From positions 1 to 61,730 of the forward strand of contig CAZDEF010000003.1 of the NCBI GenBank assembly GCA_964504385.1: DNA of 61,730 nucleotides. Reading direction: 5' to 3'. Position numbers and translations under genes: made by a program. Each line of letters begins with the position of its first letter. Within the stretch, counting starts at the first letter, position 1. Origin of the DNA: Limiplasma sp964504385 (lineage in GTDB: Bacteria > Bacillota > Clostridia > Christensenellales > Aristaeellaceae). Shown one piece after another: positions 42,549 through 49,687 of this stretch. Below the pieces are notes generated by a model. The model worked only from the letters and a program-made list of their open reading frames with translations. It made no database searches and was not told where the DNA came from.

Positions 42549-42564
42549 GGGTTTACGTTAACCC
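42549..42564. promoter_or_regulatory. LacI-type operator at abfA
   Basis: GGGTTTACGTTAACCC, palindromic at 14 of 16 positions, lies just downstream of the abfA -10 box. It shares the central ACGTTAA core with the sites at 46281-46296 and 51309-51324. The likely binder is the LacI-type protein encoded at 46406. Confidence 0.65.
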
Positions 42565-42573
42565 AGTGATAGG

Positions 42574-42602
42574 ATTGTACCACACCAAACGGTGTGGTAC
42601 AA
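42574..42602 (-). promoter_or_regulatory. abfA promoter embedded in a perfect 12-bp inverted repeat
   Basis: TTGTACCACACC and GGTGTGGTACAA form a perfect 28-bp palindrome with an AAAC/GTTT centre (42575-42602). On the minus strand its two arms contain TTGTAC and TACAAT separated by exactly 17 bp, a usable -35/-10 pair. It may also act as the terminator of the upstream permease gene, although no U-run follows. Confidence 0.55.
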
Positions 42603-42619
42603 GTAGTAATTTTCGAAAT

Positions 42620-43504
42620 TTAACCCTTCACCGCACCAGCCGTCATACCTTCCACGATGAAGCGCTGAGCAAACAGATAAATGACCAGCAGCGGGATGAT
42701 GGCGAAGCAGGAACCGGTGATCATCAGGTCGTAGTTGTTGCCATAGGGCGACCAGAGCGTGTTCAGGCCGATCGGGATGGTGTATTTCTTCATATCGGAA
42801 ATCACCAGCATGGGCCACAGCAGGCCGTTCCACGCGCTCATACCAACCATGATGGCCATGGAGGCGTAGGCGGGCAGCATGATGGGCATGATGATGCGGA
42901 AGAAGATGCCGTACTCGGTGCAGCCGTCCACGCGGCCCGCATCCAGCAGATCGCCGGGCACGCCGGTAAGGAACTGTTTGAAGAAGAATACCGCGCTCAT
43001 GTTGACCAGGAAGGGCAGCATCACGCCAGCATAGCTGTCGCGCAGACCCATGGTGTTGATCTGCGAATACATGGGCAGCATTAGGATCTCCAGCGGGATC
43101 ATCATCACCAGCAGCACGCACAGGAACATGGCGTTCTGACCCTTGAACTTATACTTGGACAGGCCGTAGGCCACCATGGAGGACAGCAGCAGCGTAATGC
43201 TGCCCTGGATCGCCACGATCAGCAGACTGTTTTTATACCAAATGAAATAGTCATGGCCGTTGTAAGTCCCGTCGCTCATCACGCCGGTGAAGAGATAGCG
43301 CCACGCCTTCAGGTGCAGCTTGTCCCAAGTGGGGTTCAGGTTCAAGCCGCTCACGAACAGCTCAGCGCCGCCCTTGAACGTGCCCAGCAGCAGTGCGTAC
43401 AGCGGCACAATGATCAGGAACGCAAGCACAGCAAAAATCAACACGAGCACCACGGTGGATACCGTCACCTTACGCTTCGCTTTTTCAGCATGATTCGTAG
43501 CCAT
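42620..43504 (-). CDS. araQ: Arabinose oligosaccharide ABC permease, AraQ/MalG-like
   Basis: 294 residues, six membrane spans. The EAA loop DAGRVDGCTEYGIFFRIIMP is typical of MalG-type permeases and contacts the ATPase. N-terminus: VSTVVLVLIFAVLAFLIIVP. It starts 3 bp after the AraP-like gene stop (GGAGG within that end). With its partner it imports arabinose oligomers or arabinose, judging from the flanking abfA and araBAD. Substrate is inferred from context; the symbol is by analogy with the Bacillus AraNPQ system. Confidence 0.85.
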   Translation of the reverse strand: MATNHAEKAKRKVTVSTVVLVLIFAVLAFLIIVPLYALLLGTFKGGAELFVSGLNLNPTWDKLHLKAWRYLFTGVMSDGTYNGHDYFIWYKNSLLIVAIQGSITLLLSSMVAYGLSKYKFKGQNAMFLCVLLVMMIPLEILMLPMYSQINTMGLRDSYAGVMLPFLVNMSAVFFFKQFLTGVPGDLLDAGRVDGCTEYGIFFRIIMPIMLPAYASMAIMVGMSAWNGLLWPMLVISDMKKYTIPIGLNTLWSPYGNNYDLMITGSCFAIIPLLVIYLFAQRFIVEGMTAGAVKG

Positions 43505-43507
43505 TTC

Positions 43508-44719
43508 TTACGCCTCCTTCTTTTTGCCGATCTTGATCGTGCCGGTCACGATCAGCTGGATGATCGTAATGACCATCGCGCCGACCAGCAGCACCAGACC
43601 TACGGCGGACGCAAAGCCGAACTTGTCGACCTTTTCGAAGCCGTAACGGTAGAGGTAACCAACGATGGTCAAGCCGTAGTTCTTGGGCGAGTTGTTGTTG
43701 CCGAACACCATGTAGCTTTCGGTGAACATGGCAAGACCGGCGTAGATCGAAATGGTCAGCACGTAGATGGCCGTGGGCTTGAGCAGCGGCAGGATGACGC
43801 TCCAGAACTTCTGGAACTCATTTGCGCCGTCGATGTCAGCCGCCTCGTACAGTTCGCCGGGGATGGACTTGAGGCCGGCCATGTAGTACAGGATGTTCAT
43901 GCCCGTCCAGCGCCACATACACAGCAGCACCATGGCGAACATGGATGTCCATTCGCCCTTCAGCCACGCAATGGGCTTCAGGCCGAACACGGCGCGGATG
44001 GAGTTCATCATGGAGCCTTCCAGCTCGGAGAACATCATGCGGAAAATGATACCGGCCACCACGACGGAGCACAGCACCGGCATGTAGGAGACCGTCTTGA
44101 AGAAGTTCGCCATCTTTTCAGGCGTCTTCTTGGAATTGAGCAGATAGGCCAGCAGCAGCGGCATGGGGATGAGGATGGCACAGGTGAGGATCATGTAGCG
44201 CATCGAGTTCTTGACGGCGATCCAGAAGTTCTTGTTGCCGAACATATTCTGATAGTTCTTCAGGCCGATCCATTTGGTGCCTGCGCCGGTAATCTCCTGA
44301 AAGCTCATCATGATGGTGGAGATGAGCGGGTATACGAAGAACACCGCAAAGGTCAGCAGGAAGGGCAGCACGAACACATACGGCGCTACCTTCTGCGAAT
44401 ACAGCAACTCACGGTTGAGCGCTACAAACAGCACAAACACCAGCACAGCTGCCAGGATGGGCATGATACGGTAGCGGGCAACCGCCAGCCACGCCTGCTG
44501 CAGCAGGTTATAGCTTTCGCCCTCCGCCAGCTGCTGAAAGTAGTAATTGGACAGATCGGAGCCGTTGTCGTATGCGGTGTCATAGCGTGTGGAGGAGGTA
44601 CCCAGCGTGAACATGGCCACAAGGCCCAGCACCAGCAGCGCTGCAGCGATCACCAGCAGATAGGCTGTTTTCTTCCATTTGTTGCGATCACTCACCGGGG
44701 CATGGATATTGGTTTGCAT
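43508..44719 (-). CDS. araP: Arabinose oligosaccharide ABC permease, AraP/MalF-like, with N-terminal extension
   Basis: 403 residues. The last ~290 are a MalF-type permease (YVFVLPFLLTFAVFFVYPLI; EAA loop AADIDGANEFQKFWSVILPL). The first ~115 contain two further hydrophobic segments (TAYLLVIAAALLVLGLVAMF and YRIMPILAAVLVFVLFVAL) with a ~50-residue polar loop between, absent from the usual ~300-residue AraP. ATG 44719 has GGGGA 8 nt upstream; an ATG at 44833 would add 38 unlikely residues. No ATPase gene accompanies it, so a shared MsmX-type ATPase elsewhere is expected. Confidence 0.82.
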   Translation of the reverse strand: MQTNIHAPVSDRNKWKKTAYLLVIAAALLVLGLVAMFTLGTSSTRYDTAYDNGSDLSNYYFQQLAEGESYNLLQQAWLAVARYRIMPILAAVLVFVLFVALNRELLYSQKVAPYVFVLPFLLTFAVFFVYPLISTIMMSFQEITGAGTKWIGLKNYQNMFGNKNFWIAVKNSMRYMILTCAILIPMPLLLAYLLNSKKTPEKMANFFKTVSYMPVLCSVVVAGIIFRMMFSELEGSMMNSIRAVFGLKPIAWLKGEWTSMFAMVLLCMWRWTGMNILYYMAGLKSIPGELYEAADIDGANEFQKFWSVILPLLKPTAIYVLTISIYAGLAMFTESYMVFGNNNSPKNYGLTIVGYLYRYGFEKVDKFGFASAVGLVLLVGAMVITIIQLIVTGTIKIGKKKEA

Positions 44720-44807
44720 GCCGCAGATCCCCTTTCTTTTGACGCCGACCCGTGCGGCGCATGTAACTTGTCTATTCTTCCCGCTCATGCGCAGGTCGAA
44801 TACAGGA

Positions 44808-44838
44808 AGCGGATGGAGGAAGCTTTCCCCCATCCGCT
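44808..44838 (-). promoter_or_regulatory. Stem-loop between binding-protein and permease genes
   Basis: On the minus strand AGCGGATGG-GGAA and TTCC-CCATCCGCT pair around a short AGC loop. No U-run. Like the hairpin at 5878-5903, it follows a solute-binding protein gene and may stabilise that message or limit read-through to the permeases. Confidence 0.6.
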
Positions 44839-44873
44839 GGCTTTTGCCAGTTCCACAGGAACTGTGCGTTTAC

Positions 44874-46148
44874 TTAGAACAGGTCGCTCTCAATGGCTTC
44901 CTGAGCGGCTTCGAGGGCCTCAGCGGTGTCCACGCCATCCACATACACTTCGTTCCACAGAGTGGTGCCGAGGTAGTTGTTGATGGTGGGGCTGATGCTG
45001 TTGGAAATCATCGCGCCGATCTCGTCCTTGATGGGCAGCAGAGCGTCAACCGGGTAGCCGATGAAGTACTTGTTGAAAGCGTTCTCCTCGTTCTTCATGA
45101 GCGCTTCGTCTTCCCAAACGGCCTTGTTCACCGGGTCGAAGCCCAGGATCTCCCACACAAAGCGGTTGCCGTCCTCAGAGATCTTGGCATAGGTGAAGAA
45201 ACGGGCAGCCAGATCGGCATGTTCGCCGTTGGCGTAGATCACGGTGCCGGTGCCGCCAGCGCCCACAGAGCGGATCTGACCTTCTTCGAACACGGGGCAG
45301 GGAGCGACCACATACTGGTTGGCGCGGGCTTCGCCGATCTCGCCGGTGAAGCGGCTCATGTACCAGAAGGGCATGATGACGCAGGCGATGTCGTTGTTGG
45401 CGATGTAGGCCTTGCCTTCTTCAGTGTCAGGCTGACCGCCGGGGCAGGTTTCGCAGATGCCGGCCTCGAGCCACTTCTTCTGGGTGTCCACAGCCTTGGC
45501 GACCGCTTCGGTGTTTACCAGCACTTCGCCGTCAGCCTGCCAGTCAGTGCCCTGCTGGCCCAGCATCAGAGTGGTGACCCACTGAGTGGAGGTTTCCACA
45601 GTGCCCATCCAGGCGCCGGTGGCTTCCTTCACCTTCAGGCCGGCCTCATACCAGTCGTCCCAGGTCTTGATGGTGGTGTAGTCCACGCCAGCCTTTTCGA
45701 GCAGATCCACGCGGTAGTAAGCAACCATCGCGCCAACGTGCAGAGGCATGCCGTAGTAGCCGCCGTCCTTGGAGTAGATCTCCAGACGAGCCGTGACGAT
45801 GTCGTCCTTCAGGGGCTCGATGTAGGGGGAGAGCTCGACCAGCTTGTCGCTGTAAGCCAGAATGTTGGGGAACTGGCCCAGTTCGACGTCGCAAGCATCG
45901 GGCGCGCCCTGATCGGACTGCAGAGCGACCTTCATCTTGTTGTGCATGTCGTCATAACCGAGAGTGGTCACTTCGATCTCGATCTGTTCATCGGGGTTCA
46001 GAGCATTCCACTTTTCAGCCATGCTCTCATAGTAGTCCTGATGCTGGGCGATGAACGTCCAAGCAGTCAGCTTGGTGGTTTCGGCAGAAGCGGCGCCAAT
46101 GGTCGCCATCATGCACAGAGCCATCAGCAGGGCAACGATCTTTTTCAT
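44874..46148 (-). CDS. araN: Extracellular solute-binding protein for arabinose oligosaccharides, AraN-like
   Basis: 424 residues, family 1 binding protein. Signal peptide MKKIVALLMALCMMATIGAA, then SAETTKLTAWTFIAQHQDYY. Landmarks: EIEVTTLGYDDMHNKMKVAL, DACDVELGQFPNI, GYYGMPLHVGAMVAYYRVDL, TWDDWYEAGLKVKEAT and GAGGTGTVIYANG. No lipobox Cys, which is unusual for a Firmicute binding protein, although the YtfQ-like protein in this window also lacks one. It is the first gene of the importer operon, under the LacI-type operator at 46281-46296, with a 155-nt leader. Confidence 0.86.
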   Translation of the reverse strand: MKKIVALLMALCMMATIGAASAETTKLTAWTFIAQHQDYYESMAEKWNALNPDEQIEIEVTTLGYDDMHNKMKVALQSDQGAPDACDVELGQFPNILAYSDKLVELSPYIEPLKDDIVTARLEIYSKDGGYYGMPLHVGAMVAYYRVDLLEKAGVDYTTIKTWDDWYEAGLKVKEATGAWMGTVETSTQWVTTLMLGQQGTDWQADGEVLVNTEAVAKAVDTQKKWLEAGICETCPGGQPDTEEGKAYIANNDIACVIMPFWYMSRFTGEIGEARANQYVVAPCPVFEEGQIRSVGAGGTGTVIYANGEHADLAARFFTYAKISEDGNRFVWEILGFDPVNKAVWEDEALMKNEENAFNKYFIGYPVDALLPIKDEIGAMISNSISPTINNYLGTTLWNEVYVDGVDTAEALEAAQEAIESDLF

Positions 46149-46224
46149 GGATAGGCCTCCTTATTTATTATTTGAGAGACGCGAACGTCTCATCAAAACA
46201 AGCTTTCAGCCCTGAACGGAAGCC

Positions 46225-46242
46225 TCCCCTTGACCAAGGGGA
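46225..46242. repeat. Hairpin TCCCCTT-GACC-AAGGGGA in the araN leader
   Basis: A 7-bp perfect stem with a 4-nt loop lies midway in the predicted 5' leader of the importer operon. It could be a small REP-like repeat or an RNA regulatory element. Confidence 0.45.
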
Positions 46243-46280
46243 ACACGCGTTTAGGGACTTCGCACAGCACACTTGCTGCA

Positions 46281-46296
46281 ACATTAACGTTAATGT
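46281..46296. promoter_or_regulatory. LacI-type operator of the importer operon
   Basis: ACATTAACGTTAATGT, a perfect 16-bp palindrome, lies just downstream of the importer -10 box and upstream of the divergent lacI-type gene. It is the best candidate site for that regulator; the same core occurs at abfA and araB. Confidence 0.82.
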
Positions 46297-46309
46297 GCTT
46301 TCTGTAATG

Positions 46310-46338
46310 ATTATAGCATGAATAATTGGACATGTCAA
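46310..46338 (-). promoter_or_regulatory. Promoter of the arabinose importer operon
   Basis: Minus-strand TTGACA (46333-46338) and TATAAT (46310-46315), 17-bp spacer, both perfect. A repressor at 46281-46296 would cover the start of transcription. Confidence 0.88.
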
Positions 46339-46346
46339 CACCTAAA

Positions 46347-46375
46347 TTGACATTCGCATCCAGCCGTGATAGAAT
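46347..46375 (+). promoter_or_regulatory. Promoter of the LacI-type regulator gene
   Basis: TTGACA (46347-46352) and TAGAAT (46370-46375), 17-bp spacer, back-to-back with the importer promoter. The operator at 46281 is about 50 bp upstream of its -35. Confidence 0.8.
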
Positions 46376-46405
46376 GCATCCAGCAACGCACGAAAGGAGC
46401 ATGGC

Positions 46406-47422
46406 ATGAGCGCACAGGCAAAGGGCCGCCGCGTGACCCTGCAGGATATCGCCCGCCGCACCGGCTATACAGCCAACACGGTGTCGCGGGCACTGAAAAA
46501 CAAAAGTGATATATCCGAGGCGACTTGCAAGCATATTCAGGATGTGGCCGAGGAAATGGGATATATTCGCAACCAGATGGCCAGTTCCCTGCGTTCCGGC
46601 CAGACGCGCACGCTGGGGCTGATCGTAGGCGGCATGTCCAACCCTTACTACGGCATCATGGCGGATGAGATCCAGAACGCCGCCATGGCGCAGGGCTATT
46701 CGCTGCTGATCCTGTGTTCGCGCGACGAGACCGACATAGAGCTGCGGGTGGCCGAGGCCGCGCTAAGCCGTCAGGTGGACGGCATCCTGCTCTTTCCCAG
46801 CTACGGCTCCACCCGCACCATTCAGCGTATCCGCGCCTTGGATGTTCCCTTTGTGCTGATGGGCCGCCCGCTGGACGATGAGACCGCAGACGTGGTCTCG
46901 TGCGACGAGGCGCAGGGCGCTTATCTGATGACCCGTCACCTGATCGAAGCCGGGTGCCGCAAGCTGGCCTATCTGTGCAATTATGATGTGCTATACAGCA
47001 CGCACGCCCGGCTGGAGGGCTATCAGCGCGCCTGCACTGAAGCGGGGCTGGAGGACAGTTTCAGCCGTTTTGGCCTGCTGAACGATGACGACGCCATCCT
47101 GCACCAAGTGCTGGACTGGCGGCAGGACGGCATAGACGGGCTCTTTCTGTTCTGCGACGAGGAGGCGTGGCGCACCATCAACATCCTCACGCGTCACGGG
47201 CTGCACATTCCGGGCGATATCTCACTGGGAGGATTTGATAACATTCAGGGCACGCGCCCCTTCCCCTCTCCCCTATGCAGCGTGGAATACAACATGGTGC
47301 GCATGGCGCATAAAGGCGTGGAGCTGCTTCTGCGCCGCATTCGCGGCGAGACGATGGCGCCGCAGCATATCGTGTGCGAACCCACGGTCGTCTGCAGAAA
47401 CAGCTGCGGCAAAAAGCACTGA
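46406..47422 (+). CDS. LacI-family transcriptional regulator of the arabinose genes
   Basis: 338 residues. An N-terminal LacI helix-turn-helix (VTLQDIARRTGYTANTVSRA, then LKNKSDISEAT and the hinge helix QMASSLRSGQ) and a sugar-binding core (LGLIVGGMSNPYYGIMADEI; GYQRACTEAGL; GDISLGGFDNI). It probably represses the importer, abfA and araBAD until arabinose or a derivative binds. This is a full LacI protein, unlike Bacillus AraR, which joins a GntR-type DNA-binding part to a LacI-like core. AAAGGAG precedes the ATG. A shared terminator follows at 47442-47481. Confidence 0.9.
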   Translation: MSAQAKGRRVTLQDIARRTGYTANTVSRALKNKSDISEATCKHIQDVAEEMGYIRNQMASSLRSGQTRTLGLIVGGMSNPYYGIMADEIQNAAMAQGYSLLILCSRDETDIELRVAEAALSRQVDGILLFPSYGSTRTIQRIRALDVPFVLMGRPLDDETADVVSCDEAQGAYLMTRHLIEAGCRKLAYLCNYDVLYSTHARLEGYQRACTEAGLEDSFSRFGLLNDDDAILHQVLDWRQDGIDGLFLFCDEEAWRTINILTRHGLHIPGDISLGGFDNIQGTRPFPSPLCSVEYNMVRMAHKGVELLLRRIRGETMAPQHIVCEPTVVCRNSCGKKH

Positions 47423-47441
47423 TCCCTTTGGGCAAAAGTTT

Positions 47442-47481
47442 CACCCCGCCGGTATCCGTTCAGACTGATACCGACGGGGTG
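47442..47481. terminator. Bidirectional terminator between lacI-type gene and araD
   Basis: CACCCCG-CGGTATC pairs with GATACCG-CGGGGTG around a 10-nt loop, followed by TTCCTTTTACTTTTT on the plus strand. It lies between converging genes. Confidence 0.85.
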
Positions 47482-47487
47482 TTCCTT

Positions 47488-48186
47488 TTACTTTTTCTGA
47501 CCGTAGTAGGCGTTCGGGCCATGCTTGCGCATGAAATGCTTGTCCTGCACATGCTGGGGCGCGGGCGCGGCATCGGGCTTAATGGTCACGGTATACATGG
47601 CCATCTTGGCGACTTCTTCCAGCACCACGGCATGATAGACCGCCTGCGCTGCATTCTTGCCCCAGGTGAACGGGCCGTGGCTGTGGCAGATCACGCCGGG
47701 CACATGCACGGGATTGAGCTGACGGCCGGTGAAGGTCTCGATGATCACCTTGCCGGTGTTGCGCTCGTAATCCTCATCCACCTCCTCGGTGGTCAGGCAG
47801 CGCGCGCATGGCACGGGGCCGTAGAAGTAATCCGCATGGGTGGTGCCGTAGCAGGGAATGTCGCGTCCCGCCTGCGCCCACGCCACGGCATGGGGGCTGT
47901 GCGTGTGCACGATGCCGCCCAGCTCCGGGTATGCCTTGTACAGCTCCAGATGGGTCTTGGTATCGGAAGAGGGGTTCAGATCGCCTTCAATGATATGGCC
48001 GTCCAGATCCAGCACCACCAGCTGATCCGGCGTCAGATCCTCATAGTTCACACCGGAGGGCTTGATGACCACATAGCCGGTTTCGCGGTCGATGCCGGAC
48101 ACATTGCCCCATGTGTAGGTGACAAGGCCGCGCTTGGGCAGTTCCATATTGGCCTCGTAAACAGCCTGTTTCAAGCTTTCAAGCAT
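47488..48186 (-). CDS. araD: L-ribulose-5-phosphate 4-epimerase
   Basis: 232 residues, class II aldolase fold. It converts L-ribulose-5-P to D-xylulose-5-P, which enters the pentose phosphate pathway. Motifs: LVTYTWGNVSGIDRETGYVV, IKPSGVNYEDLT, PSSDTKTHLELYKAYPELGG, zinc site GIVHTHSPHAVAWAQ, TTHADYFYGPVPC and SHGPFTWGKNAAQAVYHAVV. ATG 48186 has GGGAG 10 nt upstream; a GTG at 48195 is almost in the site. Last gene of araB-araA-araD, 15 bp after araA. Confidence 0.95.
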   Translation of the reverse strand: MLESLKQAVYEANMELPKRGLVTYTWGNVSGIDRETGYVVIKPSGVNYEDLTPDQLVVLDLDGHIIEGDLNPSSDTKTHLELYKAYPELGGIVHTHSPHAVAWAQAGRDIPCYGTTHADYFYGPVPCARCLTTEEVDEDYERNTGKVIIETFTGRQLNPVHVPGVICHSHGPFTWGKNAAQAVYHAVVLEEVAKMAMYTVTIKPDAAPAPQHVQDKHFMRKHGPNAYYGQKK

Positions 48187-48201
48187 TTCAAGCACACTCC
48201 C

Positions 48202-49674
48202 TTACTTCAGCTTCCACGCCAAATCGTTCAGGAACAGCTGCTGCTCCAACGCTTCCACAGTGGTATCCTTGGTGATATGAACAAATTCAATGTCCATCAT
48301 GGCGGCCCAGTCCTTCATCTGCTCAGCCGTCACATCGTAGGACAGGACCGTGTGATGCGCGCCGCCGGCGGTGATCCAGCATTCCACGCCGGTGGTGAGA
48401 TCGGGCATGGCGCGCCACATGACGCGGGCCACGGGCAGATTGGGCATGTCCATAATAGGCTTCACACACTCGATGTCCTGGCAGATCAGGCGCAGCCGTC
48501 CGCCCATATCGATCAGGCTGACCACGATCGCGCTGCCGGCCTTGCCTTCAAACACCAGACGGGCCGGGGGTTCGCGGTCGCCGATGCCCAGCGGATGCAC
48601 CTCGATGCGGGGCTTATCCGCCGCCACGGTGGGGCACACCTCCAGCATGTGCGCGCCCAGCGAGTACTCCTGCCCCTTCACCAGATGGTAGGTGTAATCC
48701 TCCATAAAGGCAGTGCCGCCGTTCTGTCCCTCAGACATCGCCTTGAGGATGGAGGTCATGGCCGCTACCTTCCAGTCGCCCTCGCCGCCGTAGCCGTAGC
48801 CCTGTGCCATCAGGTGCTGGCTGGCAAGGCCGGGCAGCTGCTTCATGCCGTACAGATCCTGGAACGTGTTGGAGAAAGCCATGCAGCCCTCTTCATCCAG
48901 CATCTTCTTCATGGCAATCTCCTCGCGCGCCTGATAACGCACGGTTTCCAGATCGTCGGTCGCGAAGGTATACAGCGCCTCGTACTCCGCCATCTTCGCG
49001 TCGATCTCCGCCTCGGTCACGGCGTCCATGGTTTCCACCAGCTTGCCGACGGGCCAAGTATTCACCTGCCAGCCCAGCTTGGTCTGCGCCTCCACCTTGT
49101 CGCCTTCGGTCACGGCTACCTCGCGCATGTTGTCGCCAAAGCGCATCACCTTCAGGCTCTTGCTGAAGGCCACGCCCACGGCGGCGCGCATCCAGCTGCC
49201 CAGCCGCTTCTGCACGTCCTCGTCCTGCCAGTAGCCGGCGATGACCTTGCGCGGCATGCGCAGACGCGCGGCGATGAAGCCGTGCTCGCGGTCACCGTGC
49301 GCGGCCTGATTCAGGTTCATGAAGTCCATGTCGATCTCTTCGTTGGGGATCTCGCGGTTATACTGGGTGGCAAAGTGGCAATAGGGCTTTTGCAGGCTGG
49401 CAAAGCCGTTGATCCACATTTTGGAGGGGCTGAACGTGTGGCACCAAGTGATGATACCGGCACAAGCGGGATCATAATTGGCTTCGCGCACGATATCGGT
49501 GATCTCCCTGTTGGTCTTGGCCGTCACTTTGTAGACCAGCTTGCAGGGCAGATTGCCGGAGGCGTTCATCGCATCCGCCATTTCAGCCGCGCGGGCAGCG
49601 ACCGTTTCCAGCACTTCTGGGCCATAGAGGAACTGAGAACCGACCACAAACCAGAATTCGTAATTCTTCAGCAT
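48202..49674 (-). CDS. araA: L-arabinose isomerase
   Basis: 490 residues. It converts L-arabinose to L-ribulose in the cytoplasm with a divalent metal. Motifs: YEFWFVVGSQFLYGPEVLET, CAGIITWCHTFSPSKMWING, ATQYNREIPNEEIDMDFMNL, NQAAHGDREHGFI, GYGYGGEGDWKVAAMTSILK and MLEVCPTVAADKPRIEVHPL. The length and motifs fit the classical family. It lies 13 bp after araB. Confidence 0.96.
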   Translation of the reverse strand: MLKNYEFWFVVGSQFLYGPEVLETVAARAAEMADAMNASGNLPCKLVYKVTAKTNREITDIVREANYDPACAGIITWCHTFSPSKMWINGFASLQKPYCHFATQYNREIPNEEIDMDFMNLNQAAHGDREHGFIAARLRMPRKVIAGYWQDEDVQKRLGSWMRAAVGVAFSKSLKVMRFGDNMREVAVTEGDKVEAQTKLGWQVNTWPVGKLVETMDAVTEAEIDAKMAEYEALYTFATDDLETVRYQAREEIAMKKMLDEEGCMAFSNTFQDLYGMKQLPGLASQHLMAQGYGYGGEGDWKVAAMTSILKAMSEGQNGGTAFMEDYTYHLVKGQEYSLGAHMLEVCPTVAADKPRIEVHPLGIGDREPPARLVFEGKAGSAIVVSLIDMGGRLRLICQDIECVKPIMDMPNLPVARVMWRAMPDLTTGVECWITAGGAHHTVLSYDVTAEQMKDWAAMMDIEFVHITKDTTVEALEQQLFLNDLAWKLK

Positions 49675-49687
49675 TGTTATCCTCTCC

